Position numbers and translations under genes: made by a program
Part shown: piece by piece, positions 26,332-35,334 of the stretch
Layout: each line of letters opens with the position of its first letter
Numbering within the stretch: the first letter of the stretch is position 1
Notes under the pieces: model-generated
Told to the model about the DNA's origin: nothing
The model's input: only the letters and a program-made list of their open reading frames with translations
Database searches by the model: none
Assembly (NCBI RefSeq): GCF_000576595.1
Contig: NZ_AWSA01000037.1
Location: 1 to 48,952, forward strand
DNA: 48,952 nt
Reading direction: 5' to 3'
DNA from: Intrasporangium oryzae NRRL B-24470
GTDB lineage: Bacteria > Actinomycetota > Actinomycetes > Actinomycetales > Dermatophilaceae

Positions 26332-28794
26332 TCAGACGCGGACGCGGGCGCTCGTGGGGTCGTACAGGGGGCGAAGGGACACCTCGGCCGGGTAGCGCGT
26401 CCCCGCGATGTCGACCTCCCAGGCACCGCTCGACAGCCAGTCAGGCGTCACCGGCTCGCCGTCGCCCTCGACCATGGCCAGCCCGACCGCCGAGCCGAGG
26501 GTCCAGCCGTACGACCCCGCGCGGACGTACCCGACCGGCCGACCGTCGCGCAGCACGAGCTCGGCGTGGAAGAGCAGCGGCTCCGGATCGCGGACCCGCA
26601 CCTGGACGATCCGGCGAGCAGGGCCGCCGGCTGCGGCGTTCGCGGCCTTGCGGGCGAGGACCGCATCGCGACCGATGAACGCCGCCGGCTTGTCCAGCGC
26701 CAGCGCGAAGCCCAGACCTGCCTCGAGCGGGCAGTCCGTGTTGTCGATGTCGTGGCCGAAGTCCCGGTAGGCCTTCTCCATCCGCAGCGAGGCGAGCGCC
26801 TTGAGACCCACCGGGCGCAGCCCGTGTGCGGCCCCGGCGGACCGGACGGCGTCGTAGACACCGAGGGCGTCGGCGGGCGGGACGTAGAGCTCGTAACCCA
26901 GCTCACCGGCATACGTGATGCGCGCGAGGAGCAGGCGCGCGCCGGCGAGCTCGACCCAGCGGGCGCTGCGGAAGCCGAAGGCCTCCGTCGACAGGTCGGC
27001 GTCCGTGAGGCCGGCGAGCACGTCACGCGAGCGAGGACCCTGGACGTTGAGCTGGGCGAGGTCGGCCGTCACGTCGGTGACCGAGACCGACGGGTCGGCG
27101 AAGCGCTGGAGCCGGGCGCGCACGTGGCCGTGGGCCGTGTCGGACGCCACGACGAGGAAGTCGTCGTCGTCGAGCTTGGTGACCGTGAGGTCGGCCTCGA
27201 TCCGGCCGCCGTCGCCCAGCCACTGGGTGTAGGTGATGACGCCCGGGTCGCCGTTCACGGCACCGGCGGACAATCGGTCGAGGAGTGCACCGGCGCCGGC
27301 ACCCCGCACCCGGAACTTCGCCATGAAGGACATGTCCATCAGCCCGACGGCCTCGCGGACCGTCCGGTGCTCCTGCTCCCACTGCTCGAACCACGGAGCA
27401 TGTCCCCACGTCGGCTCGGCCTCGGGGGTCTGCCCCGCCCCGGCGAACCAGTCGGCGCCCTCCCAGCCGGACACCTCGCGGAGGAGGCCGCCCTGCTCGA
27501 CGAGCCGGTCGTGAACGGGTGAGAGGAGGCGGCCGCGGGCGGTGTGCAGCTGCTTGCCCGGGGTGTGGGCGGCATACACCGTGCCGAGGATCTCGGCGGT
27601 CCGCGCGGCCCGGTAGGCCGGCTCGAGCTGGTCGGCGCGGAACCGGTCGACGTTGAAGCCGGTCACGTCGACGTCGGGCTCGCCCGTCGTGATCCAGTGG
27701 GCGAGGACGCGGCCGAGGCCGCCGGCCGAGAGCACGCCGACGGAGTTCATCCCGGCCGCGACGAAGTACCCCCGGATGCCGGGCGCCTCGCCCACAGCCG
27801 GCGCGAGGTCGGGCGTGAACGACTCGGGGCCGCAGAAGAACGTCCGGACCCCGACCTCCATGGTGATCGGCACCCGCGCCATCGCCTTCTCGAGGAAGGG
27901 CGCCATCCGGTCCCAGTCGGGCGGCAGCGTGCCGAAGGAGAAGTCGGCCGGTATGCCGTCCACCCGCCAGGCGGCCGCCTCGGGTTCGAAGAGGCCGACC
28001 ATCATGCCGCCGCCCTCCTCGCGGTAGTAGCCGTAGGACGACGGGTCCTCGAAGATCGGGGCGTCGGGGTCCATGCCCTCGATCGTGTCGGTGATGAGGT
28101 AGTAGTGCTCGGCTGCCTGGTTGGGGACGACGAGGCCGTTGCGCTCGCCGAGCTGTCGGGCCCACATGCCGGTGCAGTTGACGACGTACTCGCACTCGAT
28201 GGTCTGGCCGGCTGCGCGGACGCCCGTGACCGCGCCGTGAGCGGTGAGCACGTCCGTGACCGCCACGCACTCGATGACGCGGACACCGAGCGCGCGCGCT
28301 CCCTTGGCGAGCGCCATCGTCAGGTCGACCGGGTTGACCCGACCGTCGCCCGGGACGTAGAAGCCGGCGAGCAGGTCGTCGGTGCGCGCCCACGGGAACA
28401 GCTCGGCCATCTCGCCCGGCGAGATCTCGTGCACCTCCAGCCCGAGGTGGCGCTGGAAGGCCGCGACCCGGCGGTACTCCTCCAGCCGGTCCCGGTCGGC
28501 GGCCGCCTCGATGAGGCCCACGGGGCGAAAGCCCGTCGCCTGCCCGGTCTCGGCCTCGAGGCGCGCGTAGAGGTCACGCGAGTAGAGGCGGATCGCCGTG
28601 CTCGTCTCCGACGTGGAGCCGAAGCACGTCATGAGGCCGGCGGCGTGCCAGGTCGTGCCGGACGTGAGCCGGTCGCGCTCGAGCACGACGACATCGGTCC
28701 ATCCCGCATGGGCCAGGTGGTAGGCCACCGACGAGCCGATGACTCCCCCGCCGATGACGACGACACGCGCCCGGTCGGGCAGTTCAACAGTCAC
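26332..28794 (-). CDS. FAD-dependent sarcosine/dimethylglycine dehydrogenase-like protein with GcvT domain
   Basis: An 820-residue two-part flavoprotein. The N-terminal half is a DAO-type FAD oxidoreductase with the dinucleotide motif VVVIGGGVIGSSVAYHLAHA and SGTTWHAAGLM, whose histidine corresponds to the covalent-FAD site of dimethylglycine and sarcosine dehydrogenases. The C-terminal half (about residues 430-820) is an aminomethyltransferase (GcvT) domain binding tetrahydrofolate, including ITYAGELGYELYVPPADALG and the C-terminal barrel. Such enzymes demethylate N-methylated glycines and hand the one-carbon unit to folate. The frame opens at 28950 but would overlap the divergent esterase; a GTG at 28794 (or 28800) gives the normal family length. 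It carries a rare ATA codon inside a GTATGCC motif at 27951. The exact methylated substrate cannot be told from sequence. Confidence 0.85.
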   Translation of the reverse strand: MTVELPDRARVVVIGGGVIGSSVAYHLAHAGWTDVVVLERDRLTSGTTWHAAGLMTCFGSTSETSTAIRLYSRDLYARLEAETGQATGFRPVGLIEAAADRDRLEEYRRVAAFQRHLGLEVHEISPGEMAELFPWARTDDLLAGFYVPGDGRVNPVDLTMALAKGARALGVRVIECVAVTDVLTAHGAVTGVRAAGQTIECEYVVNCTGMWARQLGERNGLVVPNQAAEHYYLITDTIEGMDPDAPIFEDPSSYGYYREEGGGMMVGLFEPEAAAWRVDGIPADFSFGTLPPDWDRMAPFLEKAMARVPITMEVGVRTFFCGPESFTPDLAPAVGEAPGIRGYFVAAGMNSVGVLSAGGLGRVLAHWITTGEPDVDVTGFNVDRFRADQLEPAYRAARTAEILGTVYAAHTPGKQLHTARGRLLSPVHDRLVEQGGLLREVSGWEGADWFAGAGQTPEAEPTWGHAPWFEQWEQEHRTVREAVGLMDMSFMAKFRVRGAGAGALLDRLSAGAVNGDPGVITYTQWLGDGGRIEADLTVTKLDDDDFLVVASDTAHGHVRARLQRFADPSVSVTDVTADLAQLNVQGPRSRDVLAGLTDADLSTEAFGFRSARWVELAGARLLLARITYAGELGYELYVPPADALGVYDAVRSAGAAHGLRPVGLKALASLRMEKAYRDFGHDIDNTDCPLEAGLGFALALDKPAAFIGRDAVLARKAANAAAGGPARRIVQVRVRDPEPLLFHAELVLRDGRPVGYVRAGSYGWTLGSAVGLAMVEGDGEPVTPDWLSSGAWEVDIAGTRYPAEVSLRPLYDPTSARVRV

Positions 28795-28873
28795 CCGCAC
28801 AAGGTAGCGGCCCGGTGCGGACGACTCGGGTCGAGAGGCACCGAGGAGCCCTCCCGCCTGCTTGGATGACGCC

Positions 28874-30343
28874 ATGAACCCTGTCGTTCGCGTCACCGGA
28901 GGCCTCGTCCGCGGCTCGAGCCGCGACGGGGTGAGCTCCTTCCTCGGCATCCCGTATGCCGCAGCGGCCGTCGGCGCCGACCGCTACCGGGCGCCGCGGC
29001 CCGTCGCGCCCTGGGAGGGGGTCCGCGACGCCCTCGAGCACGGTCCCACGGCGTCGCAGGCGCCCTACCCGCCCGCGATAGGCGCGATCCTGCCGAGCAC
29101 GGTGAACCCTGGCGACGAGTACCTCAACGTCGACGTGTGGGCGCCGGCCGAGGGAGGCGGGCTCCCCGTCATGGTCTGGCTTCCCGGCGGGGCCTTCGTC
29201 CGGGGTGCGAACTCGATGCCGACCTATGACGGGAGCGCGTTCGGCCGCGACGGCGTCGTCCTCGTCGGGGTCAACTACCGGCTCGGCGTGCCGGGGTTCG
29301 CAGTCCTCGACGGCGCGCCGACCAACCTCGGCATCCGCGACCAGGTGGCGGCCCTCGAGTGGGTGCGTGACAACGCGGCCGCATTCGGCGGCAACCCCGA
29401 CGACGTGACCGTCTTCGGCGAGTCGGCCGGGGGGATGAGCGTCGCGACGCTCATGGCCTCGCCCGCCGCCCGGGGGCTCTTCCACCGCGCGGTCGTCCAG
29501 AGCGGCAGCGGGGCCGCAGCGTGCACCCTCGAGGACGCCCGGAAGGTGAGTGCCGAGGTCGCCGCCCAGCTCGGCGTCCCCGCGACGGCCGAGGCCTTCG
29601 GTGCGCTCGACCCGGAGGCCGTCCTTGCGGCGCAGACGGCAGTCGGGCTGGCGCTCCAGACCGACCCCGACCCCCAGCGCTGGGGCCAGTCGGTCCTGCG
29701 CAGGGGCCAGGGGATCATGAGCTTCTTCCCCGTCATCGACGGCGAGCTGGTCCCGGACCTGCCGGAGACCTGCATCGCCGGCGGGTCTGCCGCCGGTGTG
29801 CCCCTGCTCATCGGGACGACCCGTGACGAGTTCCGGCTGTTCCTCGTGCCCACCGGCGTCGCCGCGGGCGTCACGAGCGAGGCCCTTCCCCTCCTCGGGG
29901 CCCGCTACGGCTGGCCCGAGCAGGTCGTGCCGACGTATGCCGGCAACCGCGGCCAGGCGTCCGCGGGCGAGGTCCTCGCCGCGATCCTCACAGACGTCGG
30001 GTTCCGCGTCCCGTCCGCTCGGTTGGCCGCCGCGCAGTCCTCCTGGGCTCCCGTGCACGCCTACGAGTTCGCGTGGGCGACACCGGTCGGGGGTCTCGGC
30101 GCCTGCCACGGGCTCGAGCTGCCGTTCGTCTTCGACACGCTCGGAGTCGGCGGCCTCATGGCGGGTGACGCCGCGCCCCAGCAGCTGGCCGACGGGATGC
30201 ACCGCGCCTGGGTGGCGTTCGGCCGCGACGGTGAGCCGGGCTGGAGACCGTGGACGACCGACGACCCGGCCGTCATGGTCTTCGACGAGGCGTCGAGCGT
30301 CGTCACCGGCCTCCGCGCGGACGAGCTCGCCGTCTGGGGCTGA
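28874..30343 (+). CDS. type B carboxylesterase
   Basis: A 489-residue alpha/beta hydrolase of the carboxylesterase/para-nitrobenzyl esterase family. The oxyanion segment VWLPGGAFVRGAN, the nucleophile elbow FGESAGGMS (serine at about 184), an acidic residue in LIGTTRDEFRLF and the histidine in CHGLELPFVF complete the catalytic set. No signal peptide is visible, so it is probably cytoplasmic. I use the ATG at 28874; a TTG at 28862 is in frame. It is divergent from the sarcosine dehydrogenase-like gene across about 80 bp and 82 bp upstream of an acyltransferase gene. Natural substrate unknown. Confidence 0.88.
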   Translation: MNPVVRVTGGLVRGSSRDGVSSFLGIPYAAAAVGADRYRAPRPVAPWEGVRDALEHGPTASQAPYPPAIGAILPSTVNPGDEYLNVDVWAPAEGGGLPVMVWLPGGAFVRGANSMPTYDGSAFGRDGVVLVGVNYRLGVPGFAVLDGAPTNLGIRDQVAALEWVRDNAAAFGGNPDDVTVFGESAGGMSVATLMASPAARGLFHRAVVQSGSGAAACTLEDARKVSAEVAAQLGVPATAEAFGALDPEAVLAAQTAVGLALQTDPDPQRWGQSVLRRGQGIMSFFPVIDGELVPDLPETCIAGGSAAGVPLLIGTTRDEFRLFLVPTGVAAGVTSEALPLLGARYGWPEQVVPTYAGNRGQASAGEVLAAILTDVGFRVPSARLAAAQSSWAPVHAYEFAWATPVGGLGACHGLELPFVFDTLGVGGLMAGDAAPQQLADGMHRAWVAFGRDGEPGWRPWTTDDPAVMVFDEASSVVTGLRADELAVWG

Positions 30344-30425
30344 CGGGCGGACAGCACGGGAGACCGCGCACGCCTCTGCAGGCAAGAAGCCACCGGAGCG
30401 CTGGACGGCGGCCTACGGTGATCGC

Positions 30426-31127
30426 GTGTGGTACTGGGTCTTCAAGTACGTGCTGCTCGGGCCCGTGGCCCGGTGGTACCTGCGGCTGCGCTGGGTCGGG
30501 CGCGAGAACCTCCCCCGCACCGGCCCGTTCATCGTCGCGGCCAACCACATGACGATGCTCGACCCCGTCGGGATCAGCATGGGCGTGCCGCGCAGGGTCA
30601 CGTTCCTCGCCAAGACGAAGTACTACGCGGGCCGCAGCCCGAAGCGGCGGGCCCTCGCCTGGTTCCTGCGCGCCATCGGGCAGGCCCCCATCGACCCGGC
30701 GAGCGCGGATGCCGCCGGTCCGGGCCTCGACGCCGCGCGCGCCATCCTCTCCGCGGGAGGCGTCGTGGCGCTCTTCCCGGAGGGCACCCGGTCACCCGAC
30801 GGCCGGCTCTACCGCGGCCACACCGGCGTCATGCGACTGGCGCTCCCCCTCGGCGTCCCCGTGATCCCGGTCGGCGTCGTCGGGACCCGTGAGGTGCGCC
30901 TGCCCGGGCAGCCCGGGCCCCGTCGTGGCCGGGTCACCATCACCTACGCACCACCCCTCGACGTATCGACGTGGCAGGACCGTCGGGACGACCCGGCGGC
31001 GTGGCGCGAGGCCACCGACACGCTGATGCGCCGGATCGGAGGGCTCTCCGGTCAGGAGTATGCCGACCGCTACCCGACGCTGGAGGAGCGGGCCGCCCGG
31101 GACCGGGCCACGGGAACCGAGGACTGA
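30426..31127 (+). CDS. 1-acyl-sn-glycerol-3-phosphate acyltransferase (PlsC-like)
   Basis: A 233-residue membrane-associated acyltransferase that would esterify the sn-2 position of lysophosphatidate in phospholipid synthesis. It has the catalytic HX4D in AANHMTMLDP, the acceptor-binding FPEGTRSPDG and the later VPVIPVGVVG strand. The N-terminus (WYWVFKYVLLGPVARWYLRL) is an amphipathic membrane-binding helix. I chose the GTG at 30426; the frame is open further upstream but overlaps the esterase gene. Many actinobacteria have several PlsC paralogues, so the exact acceptor lipid is uncertain. Confidence 0.87.
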   Translation: MWYWVFKYVLLGPVARWYLRLRWVGRENLPRTGPFIVAANHMTMLDPVGISMGVPRRVTFLAKTKYYAGRSPKRRALAWFLRAIGQAPIDPASADAAGPGLDAARAILSAGGVVALFPEGTRSPDGRLYRGHTGVMRLALPLGVPVIPVGVVGTREVRLPGQPGPRRGRVTITYAPPLDVSTWQDRRDDPAAWREATDTLMRRIGGLSGQEYADRYPTLEERAARDRATGTED

Positions 31128-31156
31128 CCTCTCGCCGTGGTGCGGGGCCGGCCGGA

Positions 31157-31184
31157 ACCCGGAGGACGCCGGCGTCCTCCGGGT
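31157..31184. terminator. 28-bp perfect palindrome, bidirectional terminator
   Basis: ACCCGGAGGACGCC followed directly by its exact complement GGCGTCCTCCGGGT. It sits between the convergent acyltransferase and nrdB genes, 10 bases from the nrdB stop, so it can end both transcripts. Confidence 0.75.
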
Positions 31185-31194
31185 GCTGCCTCTC

Positions 31195-32208
31195 TCAGCT
31201 CGTCCGCGCGGCGACCTCGTAGCTCGTGTTCGTCGCCTCGAAGAAGTTGACGAGCGCGAGGGTGTCGTTGGCGGCGGCCATCCACTTGGCCGGGTTGCTC
31301 GCGTTGTAGTGGGCAGCGAAGCCGAGCTCCTCGAGGCGCCGGTCCGCGAGGTAGCGCACGTAGGCGTTGATGTAGTCGGCGTTGATGCCGAGGATGCCGT
31401 GCGGCAGCAGGTCGCGGTTGTAGCGCTCCTCCAGGTCGACGGCGTCGAGGATCATCTGGCGGATCTCGTCGGCGAACTCCTGGGTCTGCAGCTCCGGGTT
31501 CTCCTCGAGGACGGTGAGCACGAGGTTGATCCCGAACTTCAGGTGGAGGCTCTCGTCGCGCACGACCCAGTCGATGAGCGAGCCGAAGTTCCGGAGCAGG
31601 TTCCGCTGCCGGAAGCTGAGCGCGACCATGAACCCGCTGTAGAACCAGATGCCCTCGAGGATGACGTTGTAGGCCACGAGGTTGCGCACGAAGTCCCTCT
31701 TTCCCTCGACGGTGGTGATGTCGAGGGTCTGCTCGGTCATCCGGGCGATGTAGTGGACCCCGAAGGCCTCCTTCGCCGCCATCGTCGGGGTGTCGACGTG
31801 AGCGGCATACGCCCGCTGCCGGTCGATGGGGAACGTCTCGAGGACGTACTCGAAGGCGACGCAGTGGTTGGCCTCCTCCCACATCTGCTTGGCGAGGTAG
31901 AGGTGAGCCTCGGGCGCGTTGACGTACGGGTAGACGCCGAAGGCGAGGGCCTTGTTGACGAGCAGCTCGTTCGGGTTGAAGTAGCTCATGAGGAAGGTGA
32001 CCGCGTGCTTCTCCTCGTCGGTCATCCGGGAGAAGTCGGCGAGGTCCTCCCCGAGCTGGACCTCGTGCGGGAACCACGTGTTGGCCACGGCCTGCTCGTA
32101 GAGCTCGTAGGCCCAGGGGTAGCGGATCGGCCTGAGCAGCAGTCCTTCTGCGATGCCCGCTCCGAGGATCGACGGAGCGAGGGTGGGGACGGCGGGGTTC
32201 ATGGTCAC
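31195..32208 (-). CDS. nrdB: class I ribonucleotide reductase small subunit, class Ic-like
   Basis: A 337-residue ferritin-like radical subunit that generates the oxidant for ribonucleotide reduction. Metal ligands are visible: E81 (NPNELL), E112 and H115 (EEANHC), E185 (VILEGIWF), E219 and H222 (RDESLHLKF). Two positions differ from classical class Ia. The first ligand is Glu rather than Asp (31 residues before E112, as in E. coli Asp84 to Glu115). The residue four after H115, where the radical tyrosine should be, is F119. Both features match the Chlamydia class Ic Mn/Fe enzyme. The GTG at 32208 follows GAGGAG; an ATG at 32202 is the alternative. It lies 55 bases downstream of nrdA in the same riboswitch-controlled unit. 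Confidence 0.93.
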   Translation of the reverse strand: MTMNPAVPTLAPSILGAGIAEGLLLRPIRYPWAYELYEQAVANTWFPHEVQLGEDLADFSRMTDEEKHAVTFLMSYFNPNELLVNKALAFGVYPYVNAPEAHLYLAKQMWEEANHCVAFEYVLETFPIDRQRAYAAHVDTPTMAAKEAFGVHYIARMTEQTLDITTVEGKRDFVRNLVAYNVILEGIWFYSGFMVALSFRQRNLLRNFGSLIDWVVRDESLHLKFGINLVLTVLEENPELQTQEFADEIRQMILDAVDLEERYNRDLLPHGILGINADYINAYVRYLADRRLEELGFAAHYNASNPAKWMAAANDTLALVNFFEATNTSYEVAARTS

Positions 32209-32263
32209 GGGTGGTCTCCTCGGTGTGGCAGTTGGAGCCGAGCAGGGGCGCGGCGGACGGGCG

Positions 32264-34876
32264 TCACTGGCAGGCGTCGCACTCGAGGCGCTCCTGAGGG
32301 TCGGTCGGGCACACGAGCCCGCCGATGGAGGCCCGCTCGGTCTCGTCGGGCGACGTCGCGGACACCGCGCCCGGAGCGGCCGGTCGCGCGAACCCGAAGC
32401 CTCCGGTGGCGCGTCCGGTCGTGGCGGCCTTGTTGACGCGGACGGTCGACTGCTCGGCAGTGTGCCGGGGCTTGACGTGCAGGTAGTACGTCGTCTTGAC
32501 GCCCATCCGCCACGCGGCCCCGTAGATCCTCGCCATCTCGCCCAGGTCGCGCGTCTCGAGGTACATGGTGCGGCTGATCGCCTGGTCCACCCACTTCTGG
32601 GCGCGCGCCGCGACGTGGAGGAACGCGTAGGGCGAGAGCTGGAAGGACGTGCGGTAGACCTCGCGCAGCTCCGCCGGGATCGCGTCGATGCCCTGCACGT
32701 CGCCCTGCGACCGCAGCAGGTCCTCGCGCGTGAGCTCCCACAGCCCACGTTGCTTGAGCGCGGCCACGAGGTTGCGGTTGACCTCGAGGAACTTGCCGGA
32801 GCTCGTCGTGCGGCTGAAGAGCTGGGAGAACTGCGGGTCGAGCCCCGGAGTCGTCCCGGCCACCAGGCCGATCGACGCCGTCGGCGCCACGGCCATGAGG
32901 GTTGCGTTGCGCATGCCCCCGGCCACCTTGTTCCGCAGCACGTCCCAGTCGAGGCGGGCCGACCGGTCGACGTCGACGGGGACGCCACGGTCGGCCTCGA
33001 GGTCGGCGAGGGTGTCGAGAGGAACGCGTCCGCGGGACCAGCCCGACCCCGCGAAGCGGGGGTAGCTGCCGCGAGTGCGGGCGAGGTCGGCGCTCGCGTC
33101 GATGGCGTGGAAGCTGATGAACTCCGTGACGCGGTCGACGAGCTCGAGCGACGCGTCACTGCCGTAGATCAGCCCGAGGCGCTCGATGACGTCGGTCAAG
33201 CCCATCATCCCGAGGCCCACGGCCCGGTTGGCCTCGTTCGACCGTTCGGACTCCGGGACCGACGACAGGGTGATGTCGATGAGGTTGTCCAGCTGCCGCA
33301 CCGCCGTTCGGACCGTCGCTTCCAGGCGCTCCCAGTCGACGGCGGCCTCGAGACCCGTCGGCCCGTCCGACCCCTGCGGCAGGCCCGTTGTGAGGTCCGT
33401 TCTGAGGTGCCGCGCGAGGTTGACCGAGGCGAGGTTGCACACGGCCGAGTTGTCGCGGTCCTGCGGCAGCGTGATCTCGGTGCAGAGGTTTGACAGATGG
33501 ATCGTCCCGGTGTTGTCGTTGAGCGCGCGCAGGTTGACGGTGTCCTTCCACGTGAGCCACGGGTGCGAAGCGGTCTGCAGGGCGACGAGGATGGCGGTGA
33601 ACTGCTCGCGGGCGCGCACGGTCCGGAAGGCGCGCAGGCGCCCCTGCTCGGCCAGGTCCACGTAGTCGGCATACCGGCGGCTGAACGCCGCGCCCGTCAG
33701 CTCGACGAGGTCGGGCGTCTCGAGCGGGTCGAACAGGTACCACGTCTCGTCCCGCTCGACCCGCCGCATGAACTCGTCGGAGATCCACACGGCGGTGTTC
33801 GCCGTCCGGGTGCGGCGGTAGGGGTCGCCGGCCTGCTGGCGCAGGTCGAGGAACTGCGGGAAGTCGAGGTGCCAGTTCTCCATGTAGAAGCACAGCGCCC
33901 CGAACTTCTTGCCGCCGCGCGAGACGGCCCGCAGCGTCGAGTCGATCGTGTGCATGAAGGGGATCGGACCCGTGGACGTCGTGTTGTTGCTCCGGATCGG
34001 GGACCCTTCGGCGCGCAGCTTGGTCACCGAGAGGCCGATTCCTCCTGTGCCCTTGGTGATCCACATGACGTCGCGCACGCTCTTGGCGATGTGCTCGATG
34101 TCGTCCTCCATCTGGAGCACGAAGCAGTTCGACAGCTGCGGCTGAGGGGTGCCTGCGTTGACCAGCGTCGAGCCGGCCGGCAGGTACTCCAGCCGCGACA
34201 TGGCCCGGTAGAACCGGATCGCCGCACCGGTCGCGTCCTCCTCGTTTAGGGACAGCCCCATCGCGACCCGCATCCAGAAGTACTGCGGCACCTCGACGTC
34301 CGTTCCGTCCGGTCCGGCGAGCAGGTAGCGGTTGCGCATCGTGACGACGCCGATGTACGTCAGCAGCTCGTCGTGCTCGGGGTCGAGCTCGTCGGCGAGG
34401 CGCTCGAGGTCGAACGCCGACCCGAGACGAGCGTCGAGCAGGCCGTGCTCGACGGCATACCGCACGTGCCCCGGGAACCTCGCCCGGTGCAGGAGGGTCA
34501 GCTCGAGCCCGCTCTCGTAGCCGCCGAGCACGCGTTTGTACATCGTCGTGCGCAAGAGGCGCGCCGCGACCCGGTCGAAGTCGGGGTCGTCCTTGACGTT
34601 CTGGACGGCGACCTGGATGGCCGCCTGGTCGAGCTCCTCGGTCGTGATCCCGTCGAACAGGGTGATCGCCAGCTCGGACGCGATCTGCACGGTGAGCCCG
34701 ACGGCGTTGTCCAGGCCCTCGGTCGCGCGCTCGACCGCGCGGTTGATGCGGTCGGCGTCGAAGGGCTCGCGGGTGCCGTCGCGCTTCGTCACCCGGACGT
34801 GCGTCCCGGGCGTCGGGACGGGTCGCGACGGACCGGCTGTCTCGTGGTGGGTGGGGTCCTGAAGTGGCGTGTTCAC
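32264..34876 (-). CDS. nrdA: class I ribonucleotide reductase large subunit
   Basis: An 870-residue catalytic subunit reducing ribonucleoside diphosphates. An ATP-cone activity domain lies near the N-terminus (VTKRDGTREPFDADRINRAV). The barrel contains the active-site segments STLVNAGTPQPQLSNCFVLQ, NLCTEITLP with the catalytic cysteine and glutamate, and NATLMAVAPTASIGLVAGTT. The C-terminal tail ends ECDACQ, giving the redox cysteine pair that re-reduces the active site. The GTG at 34876 has a GAGGAG site 7 bases upstream. A cobalamin riboswitch precedes it, so expression should fall when B12 is available, when a class II enzyme elsewhere can serve. Confidence 0.95.
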   Translation of the reverse strand: MNTPLQDPTHHETAGPSRPVPTPGTHVRVTKRDGTREPFDADRINRAVERATEGLDNAVGLTVQIASELAITLFDGITTEELDQAAIQVAVQNVKDDPDFDRVAARLLRTTMYKRVLGGYESGLELTLLHRARFPGHVRYAVEHGLLDARLGSAFDLERLADELDPEHDELLTYIGVVTMRNRYLLAGPDGTDVEVPQYFWMRVAMGLSLNEEDATGAAIRFYRAMSRLEYLPAGSTLVNAGTPQPQLSNCFVLQMEDDIEHIAKSVRDVMWITKGTGGIGLSVTKLRAEGSPIRSNNTTSTGPIPFMHTIDSTLRAVSRGGKKFGALCFYMENWHLDFPQFLDLRQQAGDPYRRTRTANTAVWISDEFMRRVERDETWYLFDPLETPDLVELTGAAFSRRYADYVDLAEQGRLRAFRTVRAREQFTAILVALQTASHPWLTWKDTVNLRALNDNTGTIHLSNLCTEITLPQDRDNSAVCNLASVNLARHLRTDLTTGLPQGSDGPTGLEAAVDWERLEATVRTAVRQLDNLIDITLSSVPESERSNEANRAVGLGMMGLTDVIERLGLIYGSDASLELVDRVTEFISFHAIDASADLARTRGSYPRFAGSGWSRGRVPLDTLADLEADRGVPVDVDRSARLDWDVLRNKVAGGMRNATLMAVAPTASIGLVAGTTPGLDPQFSQLFSRTTSSGKFLEVNRNLVAALKQRGLWELTREDLLRSQGDVQGIDAIPAELREVYRTSFQLSPYAFLHVAARAQKWVDQAISRTMYLETRDLGEMARIYGAAWRMGVKTTYYLHVKPRHTAEQSTVRVNKAATTGRATGGFGFARPAAPGAVSATSPDETERASIGGLVCPTDPQERLECDACQ

Positions 34877-35006
34877 GGCTGTCTCCTCGCAGCTCGGACG
34901 AACGGTCCGAGCGGACGGGGAGGCGTGGGAGCGACGACCGACCGTCAGGTGCAGGGCACGCGGGGTCGACCGCTGTCCACGAGCCCTCCCTCGGGGCCGT
35001 TCGGAC

Positions 35007-35250
35007 CACCGCACGGGGTCCCGTGCGGTGCGCTGGCAGGTCTTCGGACTCGTGGGCATGCGCACCGTCCGGACGTTCGGACGGACGGACTCCTACTGGT
35101 CGTCGCTTCCCAGGCCCTGGGGCCCAGTGCTCGTGACGACGGTCGTTCCCACTCACCGCTGCGGGGCAGTCCCGGATTCGAACCGGGTTCCCTCTTACGA
35201 CGACACCTCTGGCTGAGGCGCCGAACCAGCTGCAGCCAGGACACTATCCC
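35007..35250 (-). promoter_or_regulatory. cobalamin riboswitch of nrdAB, with promoter and expression-platform hairpin
   Basis: Read on the minus strand, the leader starts with GGCGCCTC/GAGGTGTC pairing near 35222. It continues through AAGAGGGAACCCGG, ATCCGGGACTGCCCCGC and AGCGGTGAGTGGGAACGAC, and ends with the B12 box GACCTGCCAGCG at 35042-35031. These are the conserved cobalamin aptamer segments in the right order. Immediately after comes a nearly perfect palindrome (35007-35030, CACCGCAC/GTGCGGTG stem), a likely terminator or sequestering hairpin. TAGTGT at 35246-35241 fits a -10 box for the transcript. Cobalamin control of class I reductase genes is known in actinobacteria such as Streptomyces. 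The remaining 130 bases to the nrdA start hold no gene. Confidence 0.88.
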
Positions 35251-35297
35251 TTGGGCTGCACGCGCACACCGCACCCCAGATCTTGGGCGTGTCGCCA

Positions 35298-35320
35298 CGC
35301 CGGCGCGGCCGCAGCCGGCG
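35298..35320 (-). terminator. weak hairpin after the AMP-ligase gene
   Basis: A 7-bp stem CGCCGGC/GCCGGCG with a 9-base loop lies 15 bases past the ligase stop on the minus strand, and before the nrdAB leader promoter region. It has no T-run, so the call is tentative. Confidence 0.4.
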
Positions 35321-35334
35321 CTCGCGCGCCGCCC

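Noticed and set aside
28862-28950. N-terminal extension of the sarcosine dehydrogenase-like protein up to 28950
   Set aside because: It would overlap the divergent esterase start and adds Arg/Ser-rich sequence that is not part of the FAD domain; the GTG at 28794 gives the family length.
29796-30425. Upstream extension of the PlsC-like frame through the esterase gene
   Set aside because: It lies in another frame of a well-supported gene and codes for low-complexity Arg/Ser/Pro sequence.
35160-35235. A tRNA-like segment with a TTCGAATCC T-loop on the minus strand
   Set aside because: No 5' acceptor strand pairs with the 3' side and there is no proper anticodon arm; the segment fits the cobalamin riboswitch core instead.
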